Source: Streptomyces griseus subsp. griseus (GTDB lineage: Bacteria; Actinomycetota; Actinomycetes; Streptomycetales; Streptomycetaceae). Taken from it: a stretch of DNA of 24,262 bases. The position numbers and the translations under genes were made by a program. The stretch spans positions 1-24,262 of the forward strand of contig NZ_JOJE01000063.1 in assembly GCF_000720255.1 (NCBI RefSeq). Reading direction: 5' to 3'. Below are positions 1 through 7,794 of the stretch, in pieces. Positions within the stretch are counted from its first letter, which is position 1, and the number at the start of each line of letters is the position of its first letter. Under the pieces are notes generated by a model. It had not been told where the DNA came from. It saw nothing but the letters and a program-made list of their open reading frames with translations, and ran no database searches.

Positions 1-84
1 CGCGAGCTACAGACACTCCTCGCCCTCTGGACCGGTGCCTGCCCCACCTGCCACCGCGACATACCCACCCCCATACGAACCTGA
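1..84 (+). CDS. C-terminal end of an unidentified protein (partial)
   Basis: A reading frame open from the first base runs 27 codons to TGA at 82-84. The peptide ends in a CPTC motif followed by HRDIPTPIRT. The CxxC pair could be part of a zinc knuckle or simply a tail. It lies upstream of an IS630 relic and may belong to another transposase or mobile-element protein, but I do not recognise it. Only the tail is in the window. Confidence 0.4.
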   Translation, partial: RELQTLLALWTGACPTCHRDIPTPIRT

Positions 85-137
85 CCAAGCCCTACTAGTG
101 TCCTGAGTCCAAAGTTCAAGGGCGGTCATAGGGTGGG

Positions 138-455
138 GTGGTGCCTGGTCCGAACCCGTTGTCGCTGGAGTTGTCCGATCACGAAGGCCAGGTGCTGCGT
201 GGCTGGTTGCGTAAGCGGACGGCGTCTCAGGCGTTGGTGTTGCGGTCGAGGATCGTGATGGCGTGTGCGGAGGGTCGGGCGAACGCGCAGGTCGCGCCCG
301 CGCCGGGCGGGAGGACCGCACGGCGCTCGATCTGGGTGTCTCGCGGGAGACGGTGCGCAAGTGGCGGACCTGATTCTTGGCGAATCGGCTGGAGGGTGGC
401 TCAACCTCGTCGAGCGCTGGTTCGTCGAACTGGCCTGCCGCAAACTCCGCCACTC
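138..455 (+). pseudogene. IS630-family transposase relic, internally deleted and frameshifted
   Basis: The GTG start at 138 opens a frame with the typical IS630 N-terminal helix-turn-helix region (LSDHEGQVLRGWLRKRTASQ, then RIVMACAEGRANAQVA). The frame is lost at about 295. The recognition-helix sequence LGVSRETVRKWRT reappears in another frame at about 332-370 and meets a TGA. A third frame at about 397-450 carries WLNLVERWFVELACRKLRHS, which is family C-terminal sequence. The DDE catalytic core between these parts is missing, so the copy is dead. The left end may lie near 97-115 (ctagtgtcctgagtc), but I could not find a matching right inverted repeat. Confidence 0.75.
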
Positions 456-660
456 CGGACGCGATGCGGCTGCTGCGGCCGCGGAGGAAGCCGATGCCGC
501 CCACTCCGGAGGCCATCCTGTCGCGGGCGGCCAGCAACTGGTCGATGACGTCGAGAGCTCGCCGGGCCGTGGCCTCGTCATGCGCGATGGCGACAGTTGT
601 CGTGCAGAAGCGATACCTATCGTGCTCAGCCTCAAGGTCGGCGGGCAGTGGCGTGGCGCA
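456..660 (-). other. Open reverse-strand frame, possible gene relic
   Basis: On the minus strand a frame is open from 660 leftward and contains a plausible protein stretch (LPADLEAEHDRYRFC, then VAIAHDEATARRALDVIDQL, then LAARDRMASGVGG). The composition looks more natural than a shadow frame, but there is no start codon with a ribosome site and an in-frame TAG lies at 661-663. To the left it runs into the IS630 relic. It may be the remains of a gene interrupted by the insertion. I do not recognise the family. Confidence 0.25.
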
Positions 661-686
661 CTATTGCTAGCAGGTGCTTGCAATAG
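661..686. promoter_or_regulatory. Inverted repeat, putative operator of the XRE regulator
   Basis: CTATTGC (661-667) and GCAATAG (680-686) are perfect 7-bp arms with a 12-bp spacer, ending 27 bp before the regulator ATG. The position fits an operator overlapping the promoter, so autoregulation by the adjacent XRE protein is a reasonable inference. No binding data are implied. Confidence 0.45.
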
Positions 687-713
687 TTAGCGTCGGTGGT
701 GCAAGGTGGAGGC

Positions 714-1187
714 ATGGCATCGCTCAACGTCGGCAATCTCGGTGAGTACCTGCGCGAACAGCGGCGCACCGCGCAGCTGTCGCTGCGGCAGCTCGCCGAC
801 GCCGCCGGGGTGTCCAATCCGTATCTGAGCCAGATCGAGCGCGGGCTGCGCAAGCCGAGCGCGGAGGTGCTGCAGCAGGTCGCCAAGGCCCTGCGGATCT
901 CCGCCGAGACGCTGTACGTACGCGCCGGCATCCTCGACGCCGAGCGCGACCGCGACGAGGTGGAGACGCGCGCCGTCATCCTCGCCGACCCCACGCTGAC
1001 CGAGCAGCAGAAGCAGGCGCTGCTCCAGATCTACGAGTCGTTCCGCAAGGAGAACGGATTCGAGGTCGTCGCCGTCCGCCCCGCGGAGAGCGACGGCGCG
1101 TCGGACGCCCGGGACAGCGACGCCGTGATACGTGACACCCGCACGACCGACGGCAGCGACGCCGATCCGCAGCAGACGGCCAGTTGA
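714..1187 (+). CDS. XRE-family helix-turn-helix transcriptional regulator
   Basis: A 157-residue DNA-binding protein. The N-terminal HTH_3/Cro-C1 domain spans residues about 9-65 (LREQRRTAQLSLRQLADAAG, then SNPYLSQIERGLRKPS). A helical segment and an Asp/Ser-rich disordered tail follow. ATG 714 was preferred over GTG 696 because the protein then begins MASLNVGNLGEYLR, directly before the domain; AAGGTGG at 704-710 can act as the ribosome site. It lies 77 bp upstream of the HbhA-like gene in the same direction. The order XRE, HbhA-like, DUF2516 matches Mycobacterium tuberculosis Rv0474-Rv0475(hbhA)-Rv0476, so this is probably the Rv0474 counterpart. The inverted repeat at 661-686 may be its own operator. 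Confidence 0.85.
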   Translation: MASLNVGNLGEYLREQRRTAQLSLRQLADAAGVSNPYLSQIERGLRKPSAEVLQQVAKALRISAETLYVRAGILDAERDRDEVETRAVILADPTLTEQQKQALLQIYESFRKENGFEVVAVRPAESDGASDARDSDAVIRDTRTTDGSDADPQQTAS

Positions 1188-1264
1188 CCGGACCAGGGGA
1201 CCGGCCGCCTGACTGCGGACCACCAAAACCCTCAGCCGAACGCGAATCCGGGAGGACCATCACC

Positions 1265-1963
1265 ATGGCCATCACCGACGACCTGCGCAAGACCCTCAGC
1301 GACCCGACCCCCCTCTACTTCGCCGCCGGCACCGCCGACCTGGCCCTCCAGCAGGCGAAGAAGGTGCCCGGTCTGGTCGAGCAGCTGCGCACCGAGGCGC
1401 CGGCCCGGTTCGAGGCCGTCCGCGGCACCGACCCGAAGGCCGTGCAGGAGAAGGCCGCCGCCCGCGCCAAGGAGGCGCAGGAGACGATCCAGTCCAAGGT
1501 CGGCGAGTTCATCGGCACCATCGACGTCGACCTGAAGAAGCTCGGCAGCAACCTCGACGCCGACCTCAAGAAGATCGGCGAGACCGCCCAGGACCTCGCC
1601 CTGCGTGGCGTCGGCGTCGCCGCCGAGTACGCGGTCAAGGCCCGCGAGACCTACGAGAAGGTCGCCGAGCACGGCGAGCAGGCCGTGCGGACCTGGCGCG
1701 GCGAGGCCGCCGAGGAGATCGAGGAGCTGGCCATCGCGGTCGAGCCGGAGCCCGCGCCGAAGCCCGAGGCGAAGCCCGAAGCGAAGCCCGAAGCGAAGAG
1801 CGAGCCGAAGCCTGCGGCGACGCCCGCTCCGGTCGCGGTCAAGCAGGAGCCGAAGCCCGCCGAGGCCAAGGCCGTGCCCACCCCGGCGCCGAAGCCCGTC
1901 GCGAAGAAGGCCCCGGCCGCCCGCAAGACCACCGCGAAGAAGACGACTCCGCCGGCCAAGTGA
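1265..1963 (+). CDS. HbhA-like coiled-coil protein with Pro/Ala/Lys-rich tail
   Basis: A 232-residue protein with ATG at 1265 and GGGAGG at 1250-1255. Residues about 1-155 are predicted helix/coiled coil, starting with a segment ending in AAGTADLALQQAKKVPGLV that resembles the N-terminus of mycobacterial heparin-binding haemagglutinin. Residues about 160-232 are low complexity: repeated PKPEAKPEA units, then KKAPAARKTTAKKT. In HbhA the Lys/Ala/Pro tail binds sulphated glycans, and related tails bind nucleic acid. The tail here is more Pro/Glu-rich at first and only the last 25 residues are strongly basic. No signal peptide or membrane segment is seen. Function in a saprophyte is unknown; membrane-lipid or cell-pole association is possible. 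The gene ends before a strong hairpin at 1991-2021. Confidence 0.7.
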   Translation: MAITDDLRKTLSDPTPLYFAAGTADLALQQAKKVPGLVEQLRTEAPARFEAVRGTDPKAVQEKAAARAKEAQETIQSKVGEFIGTIDVDLKKLGSNLDADLKKIGETAQDLALRGVGVAAEYAVKARETYEKVAEHGEQAVRTWRGEAAEEIEELAIAVEPEPAPKPEAKPEAKPEAKSEPKPAATPAPVAVKQEPKPAEAKAVPTPAPKPVAKKAPAARKTTAKKTTPPAK

Positions 1964-1990
1964 CACCGACGGACTTCGACCCACGAGTGA

Positions 1991-2021
1991 CGGGCCGGGC
2001 ACTTACCAGGTGCACGGCCCG
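1991..2021 (+). terminator. Hairpin terminator after the HbhA-like gene
   Basis: CGGGCCGGGCAC (1991-2002) pairs with GTGCACGGCCCG (2010-2021) with one mismatch around a 7-base loop, followed by GTTGTT. It is a typical high-GC terminator without a long T run. It would separate the XRE/HbhA pair from the DUF2516 gene. Confidence 0.6.
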
Positions 2022-2096
2022 TTGTTCCGGGTAGAGGGGTTGCGGTCGGGGGTACGGTGACCGCGTAGTGACGAGCCGATACAGGTGGTGGACGTT

Positions 2097-2435
2097 GTGC
2101 TGATGCAGGGGTTCGCAGGGTTCATGTGGCTGCTGAGTGTGGCCCTGATCCTCTTCAGCGGCTTCGCGTTGATCGACGCCGCCACGCGCCGTGAGGACGC
2201 CTATCGGGCGGCCGACAAGAAGACCAAGCCGTTCTGGCTGATCATCCTCGGGCTTGCCTTCGTGGTGAACCTGATCTTCAACATCCTGTCGTTCCTGCCC
2301 ATCATCGGCCTGATCGCGACGATCGTGTACATGGTCGACGTCCGCCCGGCCCTCCGCACCCTCCCCGGCGGCGGCCGCAGCCGCAGGGGCTCCAGCAGCG
2401 ACGGCCCGTACGGCCCGTACAACGGCGGCCGCTGA
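2097..2435 (+). CDS. DUF2516 family small membrane protein
   Basis: About 112 residues with two hydrophobic segments: an N-terminal one (GFAGFMWLLSVALILFSGFA) and a central one (FWLIILGLAFVVNLIFNILS, then LPIIGLIATIVYMVDV). A cytosolic loop ATRREDAYRAADKKTKP lies between them, and the tail is Gly/Ser/Arg/Tyr-rich (GPYGPYNGGR). DUF2516 proteins follow hbhA in actinobacteria, as Rv0476 does; the function is not known. The start is uncertain: GTG 2097 has AGGTGG eight bases upstream; GTG 2085 and ATG 2103 are alternatives. It lies 134 bp beyond the HbhA-like gene, with a terminator between, so it probably has its own promoter. Confidence 0.75.
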   Translation: MLMQGFAGFMWLLSVALILFSGFALIDAATRREDAYRAADKKTKPFWLIILGLAFVVNLIFNILSFLPIIGLIATIVYMVDVRPALRTLPGGGRSRRGSSSDGPYGPYNGGR

Positions 2436-2454
2436 GGCGCGCCCCTGGCAGGGA

Positions 2455-2468
2455 CGCGGGAACCCGCG
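2455..2468. terminator. Short GC hairpin between convergent genes
   Basis: CGCGGG-AA-CCCGCG lies between the convergent DUF2516 and phosphatase genes. The two-base centre forces a slightly larger loop. It may act as a weak bidirectional terminator; there is no T run. Confidence 0.35.
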
Positions 2469-2483
2469 ACGGCGAGGCCCCGC

Positions 2484-3788
2484 TCAGTCGGTCCGATCCA
2501 GCATCAGCACAGCCACATCATCCGTGAGCTCGCCCCCATTGAGCTGCCGCACCTCATTCACCGCGGCCCGCAGCAACTCCTCCCCCCGCAGTCCCTCGGC
2601 GAGTTGCCGGCGCACCATCTCCACCATGCCGTCCTGCCCGAGCCGTTCCCGCCCCGCCCCGATACGGCCCTCGATCAGCCCGTCGGTGTAGAGCATCAGG
2701 CTCCACTCCGAGCCCAGCTCCACCTGCATACGCGGCCAGCGCGCACCCGGCAGCAGCCCGAGCGCGGGCCCGTTGTTGTCGTAGGGCAACAGCTGGGCCG
2801 GCCGCCCGGGCCGGGCGATCAGCGGCGCCGGATGGCCGGCCAGGCACAGGCCCGCACGGCGGCCGTCCGGGGCGATGTCCACCGTGCACAGCGTCGCGAA
2901 GATCTCGTCGTCGGAGCGCTCGTGCTCCAGGACCTGCTGAAGCGTCCCCAGCAGTTCGTCTCCGCACAGCCCCGCGAGCGTCAGCGCGCGCCACGCGATC
3001 CGCAGCTCCACGCCCAGCGCCGCCTCGTCCGGCCCGTGCCCGCAGACGTCACCGATCATGGCGTGCACGGTGCCGTCGGGCGTGCGCACGGTGTCGTAGA
3101 AGTCGCCGCCGAGCAGCGCGCGCGAGCGGCCGGGGCGGTAGCGGGCGGCGAAGCGCAGCGAGGAGCCCTCCAGCAGGGGAGTGGGCAGCAGGCCCCGCTC
3201 CAGGCGACGGTTCTCCTGGGCGCGCACCCGGCCCTCGGCGAGCCGCCGCTCCGCGGAGTCGGACCGTTTGCGCTCCACCGCGTACCGGATGGCCCGGCTC
3301 AGCAGCCGCCCGTCCAGTTCGTCCCGGAAGAGGTAGTCCTGGGCGCCGACGCGCACCGCCTCGGCGCCGCGCTCGGCGTCGCCGGACGCGGTGAGGGCCA
3401 GCACGGCATGCCGGGGCGCCAGCTCGAGTACGTGCCGGAGCACGGCGAGCTCGTCGTCACCCTCGGCGCGACCGGGCGCGGGCAGCGCGAGGTCGAGCAG
3501 GATGCAATGGACGTCGTCGGTGAGCAGCCTCCCGGCCTCGGTGAGGTTGCGGGCGGTGCGCACGCGGATCGGCTTGCCCGACGAGTCCAGCAGATCGGGC
3601 ACGATCGGCGAGCCGCCGGGATCGTCCTCGATCAGCAGCAGTGTCAGGTTCGTCTGGGTGGCGCTGTCGGCCACGTCGTCCTTGCTCGTGGCGTCTTCCT
3701 TGGAGGGGCCGCCGACTACGGGCGCGGCCTGCGCCTGACCACACTCCACGGCCGGGATCGCTCTCTGCCGCGGTATTGGTACGGGCAT
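2484..3788 (-). CDS. Response-regulator receiver / PP2C (SpoIIE-RsbU type) phosphatase fusion
   Basis: A 434-residue cytosolic protein. After about 45 disordered residues comes a CheY-like receiver domain (about 47-170) with acidic pocket E54-D55-D56, likely phospho-acceptor D99 in CILLDLALP, and T133. The usual Lys of the KP motif is replaced (DYLFRDEL). A charged helical linker (about 172-200) leads to a PP2C/SpoIIE phosphatase domain with metal-binding motifs GGDF (227-230), GD (246-247), YTDG (367-370) and TDD (422-424). Such proteins dephosphorylate anti-anti-sigma factors under control of a phosphorelay, but no sigma or anti-sigma gene is adjacent. ATG 3788 follows a purine-rich ribosome site (GGGAAGGA). 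It is convergent with DUF2516. The kinase partner is not in the window. Confidence 0.85.
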   Translation of the reverse strand: MPVPIPRQRAIPAVECGQAQAAPVVGGPSKEDATSKDDVADSATQTNLTLLLIEDDPGGSPIVPDLLDSSGKPIRVRTARNLTEAGRLLTDDVHCILLDLALPAPGRAEGDDELAVLRHVLELAPRHAVLALTASGDAERGAEAVRVGAQDYLFRDELDGRLLSRAIRYAVERKRSDSAERRLAEGRVRAQENRRLERGLLPTPLLEGSSLRFAARYRPGRSRALLGGDFYDTVRTPDGTVHAMIGDVCGHGPDEAALGVELRIAWRALTLAGLCGDELLGTLQQVLEHERSDDEIFATLCTVDIAPDGRRAGLCLAGHPAPLIARPGRPAQLLPYDNNGPALGLLPGARWPRMQVELGSEWSLMLYTDGLIEGRIGAGRERLGQDGMVEMVRRQLAEGLRGEELLRAAVNEVRQLNGGELTDDVAVLMLDRTD

Positions 3789-4101
3789 TGCCTGAGTTCC
3801 TTCCCTCCCCCCGAGGGCACGGCGGGGGCGAGGGACCTCGACCCACCGACGGGGACCATAGCGGTAGAGGGTGCCGCAGCGGAATGGCGTGAGACACGCG
3901 TCTTGGCGTCAGACCTCTGTCATATGCCGCTTACCGTAACGCAGTTGGACATGAGGGCGGTGAAGTGGGGATGACGAAGGTCACGTCCGCCCGGGGTTTG
4001 GTCCGAGAGAGGGGTGTGCCGGGTCACGTGGTCGGTGTCTCATGTCGGTGCTATATGGCGCCTGGTGGGAAGTTTGACTGTAATGCGCGGGCCCGCTCGG
4101 C
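3789..4101. other. Intergenic region upstream of the phosphatase gene
   Basis: 313 bp between two minus-strand genes. It must hold the phosphatase promoter and any terminator of the NlpC/P60 gene. I see a purine-rich ribosome site next to 3788 but no convincing -35/-10 pair and no strong hairpin. Short plus-strand frames here have no ribosome site or protein-like composition. Confidence 0.5.
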
Positions 4102-5184
4102 TCACGCGCCCGGCCGGACCACACCCAGGATCGGCATCGAGCCCGCCCCCGCGATCGTCACGTTCCGTCCTGGCCGAGGGGCGTGGATCATGGCGCCGTC
4201 GCCGATGTACAGGGCGACATGACTGGCGTCGGCGAAGTAGATGATCAGATCGCCGGGGCGCATGTCCTTCGTGTCGATGTGCCGCAACTGCCGCCACTGC
4301 TCCTGAGAGGTGCGCGGGATGCCGTGGCCGGCGGTGGCCCACGCCTGTGAGGTCAGCCCGGAGCAGTCGTACGAGACGGGCCCCTCGGCGCCCCACTCGT
4401 ACGGCTTTCCGATCTGTTCCGTCGCGTACTTCACGGCCTTCTTGCCCTGCTCGGTCGCCTTGCCGTCGACCTCCTCCAGGGCGCCGGAGTCCAGCCAGGC
4501 GGTCTGCGCCTTGTGCGCGGCCTCCTGCTCCAGCTCGGCCAGGCGCTCCTTCTCCTTCTTCGCCAGCTGGGACTCGACCTTCTTGGCCTCCGCGATCTGC
4601 TTCTCGATCTTCTTCTGGGCCTCGGCCTTGTCCTTGCGGTTGGACTCCAGCTTCTGCCACTGGGCGGAGGCGTCCTTGGAGTACTGCTCCAAGTCCTGCT
4701 GGGTGCGGGTCAGTTCACCGAGGAGTCCCTTGGTGGCGCGCTGCCCCTGCCGCACGCGGCCCGCGCCGTCGAGGAACCCCTGCGGGTCGTCACTCAGCAT
4801 CAGCTGCGCCTCGTCGGGGAGTCCGCCCGTGCGGTACTGGGAGCGGGCCGCGGCGCCCGCGCGGTCCTTCAGCTCGTCCAGTCGCTCCCGGCCCTCGACG
4901 ATCTTCTTGGCCAGCTCGACGATCTCGGCGGACTGCTTCTCCGCCTTCTCCTCGGCGCCGTTGTAGGCGTCGGTGGCCACGGCCGCGTCGTGATACAGCG
5001 CGTCCAGCTTCTCGCGGACGGCTTCGAGGTCCTTGTTGGGCTCGGGGGCCGGGGGTGGTGTCGTGACGGACGGCGACGGAGTGGGGGATGGGCTTGCGAA
5101 CGCCGTGCCGGGTGCTCCCAGTACGGTCACCGCGCAGACGACGGTCACCGCCACCGCGAACAGGCCGCGCTTGCCCGCTCTCAT
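4102..5184 (-). CDS. Secreted NlpC/P60 peptidoglycan endopeptidase with N-terminal coiled coil
   Basis: A 360-residue exported cell-wall hydrolase. The signal peptide (about 1-30, RAGKRGLFAV..., ending AFA before SPSPTPS) is followed by a Pro/Ser/Thr linker, a long coiled coil (about 52-225, rich in Lys/Glu/Gln) and a C-terminal NlpC/P60 domain (about 243-358). The expected Cys-His-His triad is C274 in YDCSG, H322 in ASHVALYIG and H334 in MIHAPRPG. The layout matches RipA/Cwp-type gamma-D-Glu-diaminopimelate endopeptidases, where the coiled coil restrains or localises the catalytic domain. ATG 5184 was chosen over TTG 5199 because GGGGGAA sits at the right distance and the signal peptide then begins at residue 1. 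The 5' leader contains ACTGA/TCAGT arms (5200-5216). Confidence 0.9.
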   Translation of the reverse strand: MRAGKRGLFAVAVTVVCAVTVLGAPGTAFASPSPTPSPSVTTPPPAPEPNKDLEAVREKLDALYHDAAVATDAYNGAEEKAEKQSAEIVELAKKIVEGRERLDELKDRAGAAARSQYRTGGLPDEAQLMLSDDPQGFLDGAGRVRQGQRATKGLLGELTRTQQDLEQYSKDASAQWQKLESNRKDKAEAQKKIEKQIAEAKKVESQLAKKEKERLAELEQEAAHKAQTAWLDSGALEEVDGKATEQGKKAVKYATEQIGKPYEWGAEGPVSYDCSGLTSQAWATAGHGIPRTSQEQWRQLRHIDTKDMRPGDLIIYFADASHVALYIGDGAMIHAPRPGRNVTIAGAGSMPILGVVRPGA

Positions 5185-5341
5185 GCCCCATTCCCCCAAA
5201 CTGATTAACCGTCAGTAACATGCGGACGCCTGAGGGATCGTGCCACGGTGCGGTGCAAAACGACAGAGGGGAGGCTTCCTCTTTCCTTCTCCCGCTCCGA
5301 GCCCCCTCCCGCTCTCTCCCCCCTTCGCCTCCCCGGCAAGA

Positions 5342-5417
5342 CGATCTCCCCGCCTGTGTGACGAACGACTCACGGAGATCGTTCCCGTAACGCCGAGAGA
5401 TCGCGGAGTCGTCACAC
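5342..5417. other. Dense inverted-repeat element between methyltransferase and NlpC/P60 genes
   Basis: GTGTGACGA (5356-5364) and TCGTCACAC (5409-5417) are perfect 9-bp arms around a 44-base interior. CGACTC (5366-5371) can pair in another register with GAGTCG (5406-5411). CGATCTC (5342-5348) is complementary to two direct copies of GAGATCG (5375-5381 and 5397-5403). The right edge overlaps the last codons of the methyltransferase gene. A terminator with alternative folds is the simplest reading; a cis-regulatory leader for the NlpC/P60 gene is also possible. Confidence 0.4.
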
Positions 5418-6230
5418 GCGGGGCGCCAAGGCCTCCCACCGCACCGTCACTTCCCCCTGCCGCCATCGCACCGGTCCGTCCGTCACCGGCCAGTCGGCCC
5501 TGAGGCCCCGTACCGCCCGCATCCAGCGCTGGCGGGCGCCGTACGAGGCGTAGGGCGCGGCGGCCGACCAGGCGCGGTCGAAGTCGCGCAGGAAGGCGTG
5601 CACGGGTTCGCCCGGGACGTTGCGGTGGATCAGCGCCTTCGGCAGGCGCTCCGCCAGGTCCGAGGGGCGCTCCAGGGAGCCCAGCCGGGTCGCGAAGGTC
5701 ACCGTGCGCGGGCCCTCGGGGCCGAGCGCGACCCACACGTGCCGCCGCCCGATCTCGTCGCACGTCCCCTCCACGAGCAGCCCGCCCCGCGACCCGCGCG
5801 CCGGGTCGGCCGGCGCCAGCCGCGCGCACAGCCGCTCCCACACCGCGGCGACCTGGTCCTCGTCGTACTGCCGCAGCACATTGGCGGCCCGCACCAGGTG
5901 AGGTCGCTCGGGGATCGGGATCTCGAAGCCGCCGTGCCGGAAGACCAGCCCCTCGCGCGCGTACGGCCGCGCGGCCGCGACCCGGGCCGGTTCGATCTCG
6001 ACGCCCACCACGCGCGCGTGCGGCACGACCGAGCGGAGGCGGGTGAGGAGCTCGACGGCGGTCCAGGGGGCCGCCCCGTAGCCGAGGTCGACCGCGACGG
6101 GGGCGCCGGCCCTCCGCAGCTCGGGGGCGTGCGTGGCCGCGATCCAGCGGTCCATGCGGCGCAACCGGTTCGGATTGGTGGTCCCGCGCGTGATCGTGCC
6201 CACGGGGCGGGTGGTCGCGCGGGATGGCAT
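5412..6230 (-). CDS. SAM-dependent methyltransferase-like protein
   Basis: 272 residues from ATG 6230. A Rossmann-type SAM-binding motif is seen at about 46-60 ([18 protein letters not shown]), with the next acidic position in [11 protein letters not shown]. The N-terminus ([20 protein letters not shown]) is basic and looks conserved. The later region [23 protein letters not shown] helix fits class I methyltransferases. The substrate cannot be inferred. An upstream extension to 6323 is possible, but the shorter start is better placed: TACCCT about 10 bases upstream could be a -10 box for a nearly leaderless transcript, as no ribosome site is visible. It is divergent from mshA. The 3' end overlaps a large inverted repeat. 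Confidence 0.7.
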   Translation of the reverse strand: MPSRATTRPVGTITRGTTNPNRLRRMDRWIAATHAPELRRAGAPVAVDLGYGAAPWTAVELLTRLRSVVPHARVVGVEIEPARVAAARPYAREGLVFRHGGFEIPIPERPHLVRAANVLRQYDEDQVAAVWERLCARLAPADPARGSRGGLLVEGTCDEIGRRHVWVALGPEGPRTVTFATRLGSLERPSDLAERLPKALIHRNVPGEPVHAFLRDFDRAWSAAAPYASYGARQRWMRAVRGLRADWPVTDGPVRWRQGEVTVRWEALAPRV

Positions 6231-6374
6231 ACGTATGAGGGTAAGCGGCTCCGGCGGGGTACCCGGGGGAAGGCGACGGGGTGCCCGGCGGGCGGGACGC
6301 CGAGTGGGAGACGCATCCGGCACTCGAACGGTTGAGCGATGCTCGGTAATACCTCGGCAAAAAGTCCGCGGGCC

Positions 6375-6401
6375 GGAATGGGAAGCGGTTCATCCGCTGT
6401 T
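6375..6401 (+). promoter_or_regulatory. Probable sigma-R type promoter of mshA
   Basis: GGAAT (6375-6379) and GTT (6399-6401) are separated by 19 bases, i.e. GGAAT-N18-TGTT, matching the sigma-R (thiol-oxidative stress) consensus of Streptomyces. The element ends 55 bp before the GTG start. Mycothiol synthesis genes are known sigma-R targets in S. coelicolor, which supports the assignment. Confidence 0.6.
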
Positions 6402-6456
6402 GCAGCCCGTTGGAGGTAGCTTCCCGCCTCCCGCCCGCAGCAAGGAGGAACGCGAC

Positions 6457-7794
6457 GTGAGCCACTACGTCAGCAGGCTCGGGCGTCGCTCCCCGGCGGC
6501 GTCCTCGCGGCTGCGTCTGCACCGCCGCCCCCGCCGCGTCGCGATGCTCTCCGTGCACACCTCCCCACTGCACCAGCCCGGCACCGGCGACGCCGGCGGC
6601 ATGAACGTCTACATCGTCGAGCTCGCCCAGCGCCTCGCCGCGCTGGGCATCGAGGTCGAGATCTTCACCAGGTCCACCACGGCCGCCCTCCCGCCGACCG
6701 TGCAGATGGCCCCCGGCGTCCTCGTCCGGCACGTGGACGCGGGCCCCTACGAGGGCCTCGCCAAGGAGGAGCTCCCCGCCCAGCTGTGCGCCTTCACCCA
6801 CGGCGTGATGCAGGCGTGGGCCGGCCACCGCCCCGGCTACTACGACCTCGTCCACTCCCACTACTGGCTCTCCGGCCACGTCGGCTGGCTCGCCGCCCAG
6901 CGCTGGGGCGCCCCCCTGGTGCACGCCATGCACACCATGGCCAAGGTCAAGAACGCCAACCTGGCCGACGGCGACACGCCCGAGCCGCCCGCCCGCGTCA
7001 TCGGCGAGACCCAGATCGTCGACGCCGCCGACCGCCTCATCGCCAACACCGCGGAAGAGGCCGACGAACTCGTACGGCACTACCACGCGGACCCCGACAA
7101 GGTCGCCGTGGTCCACCCCGGCGTCAACCTCGAACGCTTCAGCCCCGCCGACGGCCGCGCCGCCGCCCGCGCCCGCCTGGACCTCCCGCAGGACGCCCTG
7201 ATCCCGCTCTTCGCGGGCCGCATCCAACCGCTCAAGGCCCCCGACATACTCCTGCGCGCGGTGGCGGTGCTGCTGGACGAGCGCCCCGAGCTGCGCTCCC
7301 GCATCGTCGTCCCCGTGGTCGGCGGCCCCAGCGGCAGCGGCCTCGCCAAGCCGGAGGGCCTGCAGAAGCTCGCCGCGAGGCTGGGCATCGCGGACGTCGT
7401 ACGGTTCCGTCCGCCCGTCGGGCAGGAGCAGCTCGCGGACTGGTTCCGCGCCGCCTCCCTCCTGGTCGTCCCCTCCTACAGCGAGTCGTTCGGTCTGGTC
7501 GCCATAGAGGCACAGGCGGCCGGCACGCCGGTCCTCGCCGCCTCGGTCGGCGGTCTGCCGGTCGCGGTGCGCGACGGCGAGACCGGCTTCCTCGTCCAGG
7601 GGCACGATCCGGCCGCGTACGCGCGCGTGCTGGCCGATCTCGCCGACCGCCCGAAACTGCTCTCCGCCATGGGCACGGCCGCCGCCCGGCACGCCCAGTC
7701 CTTCGGCTGGGACACCTCGGCCGCCGCCACCGCCGACGTCTACACGGCCGCGATGCAGGCCCACCGCCGTCGCGTACGCTCCCACCATGGGTGA
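6457..7794 (+). CDS. mshA: D-inositol-3-phosphate glycosyltransferase (mycothiol biosynthesis)
   Basis: A 445-residue GT4 retaining glycosyltransferase that transfers GlcNAc from UDP-GlcNAc to 1L-myo-inositol 1-phosphate, the first step of mycothiol synthesis. The N-terminal domain contains [20 protein letters not shown] (about 33-52), the acceptor/donor loop typical of MshA. The C-terminal domain has [15 protein letters not shown] (252-266) and the EX7E motif [10 protein letters not shown] (E343, E351) followed by [10 protein letters not shown]. The length fits the family. GTG 6457 is supported by AAGGAGG at 6442-6448. A probable sigma-R promoter lies upstream. Its last 8 bases overlap the start of the YbjN gene, so the two are probably translationally coupled. 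Confidence 0.95.
   Translation: MSHYVSRLGRRSPAASSRLRLHRRPRRVAMLSVHTSPLHQPGTGDAGGMNVYIVELAQRLAALGIEVEIFTRSTTAALPPTVQMAPGVLVRHVDAGPYEGLAKEELPAQLCAFTHGVMQAWAGHRPGYYDLVHSHYWLSGHVGWLAAQRWGAPLVHAMHTMAKVKNANLADGDTPEPPARVIGETQIVDAADRLIANTAEEADELVRHYHADPDKVAVVHPGVNLERFSPADGRAAARARLDLPQDALIPLFAGRIQPLKAPDILLRAVAVLLDERPELRSRIVVPVVGGPSGSGLAKPEGLQKLAARLGIADVVRFRPPVGQEQLADWFRAASLLVVPSYSESFGLVAIEAQAAGTPVLAASVGGLPVAVRDGETGFLVQGHDPAAYARVLADLADRPKLLSAMGTAAARHAQSFGWDTSAAATADVYTAAMQAHRRRVRSHHG

Noticed and set aside
2604..3974. Long plus-strand open frame opposite the phosphatase gene
   Set aside because: A codon-bias shadow: Gln/Arg/Pro-rich, no ribosome site and no domain.
5200..5411. Possible c-di-AMP (ydaO-type) riboswitch before the NlpC/P60 gene
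   Set aside because: Such switches precede some Streptomyces cell-wall hydrolase genes, but the conserved GGGGTGAATC-type segments are absent here.
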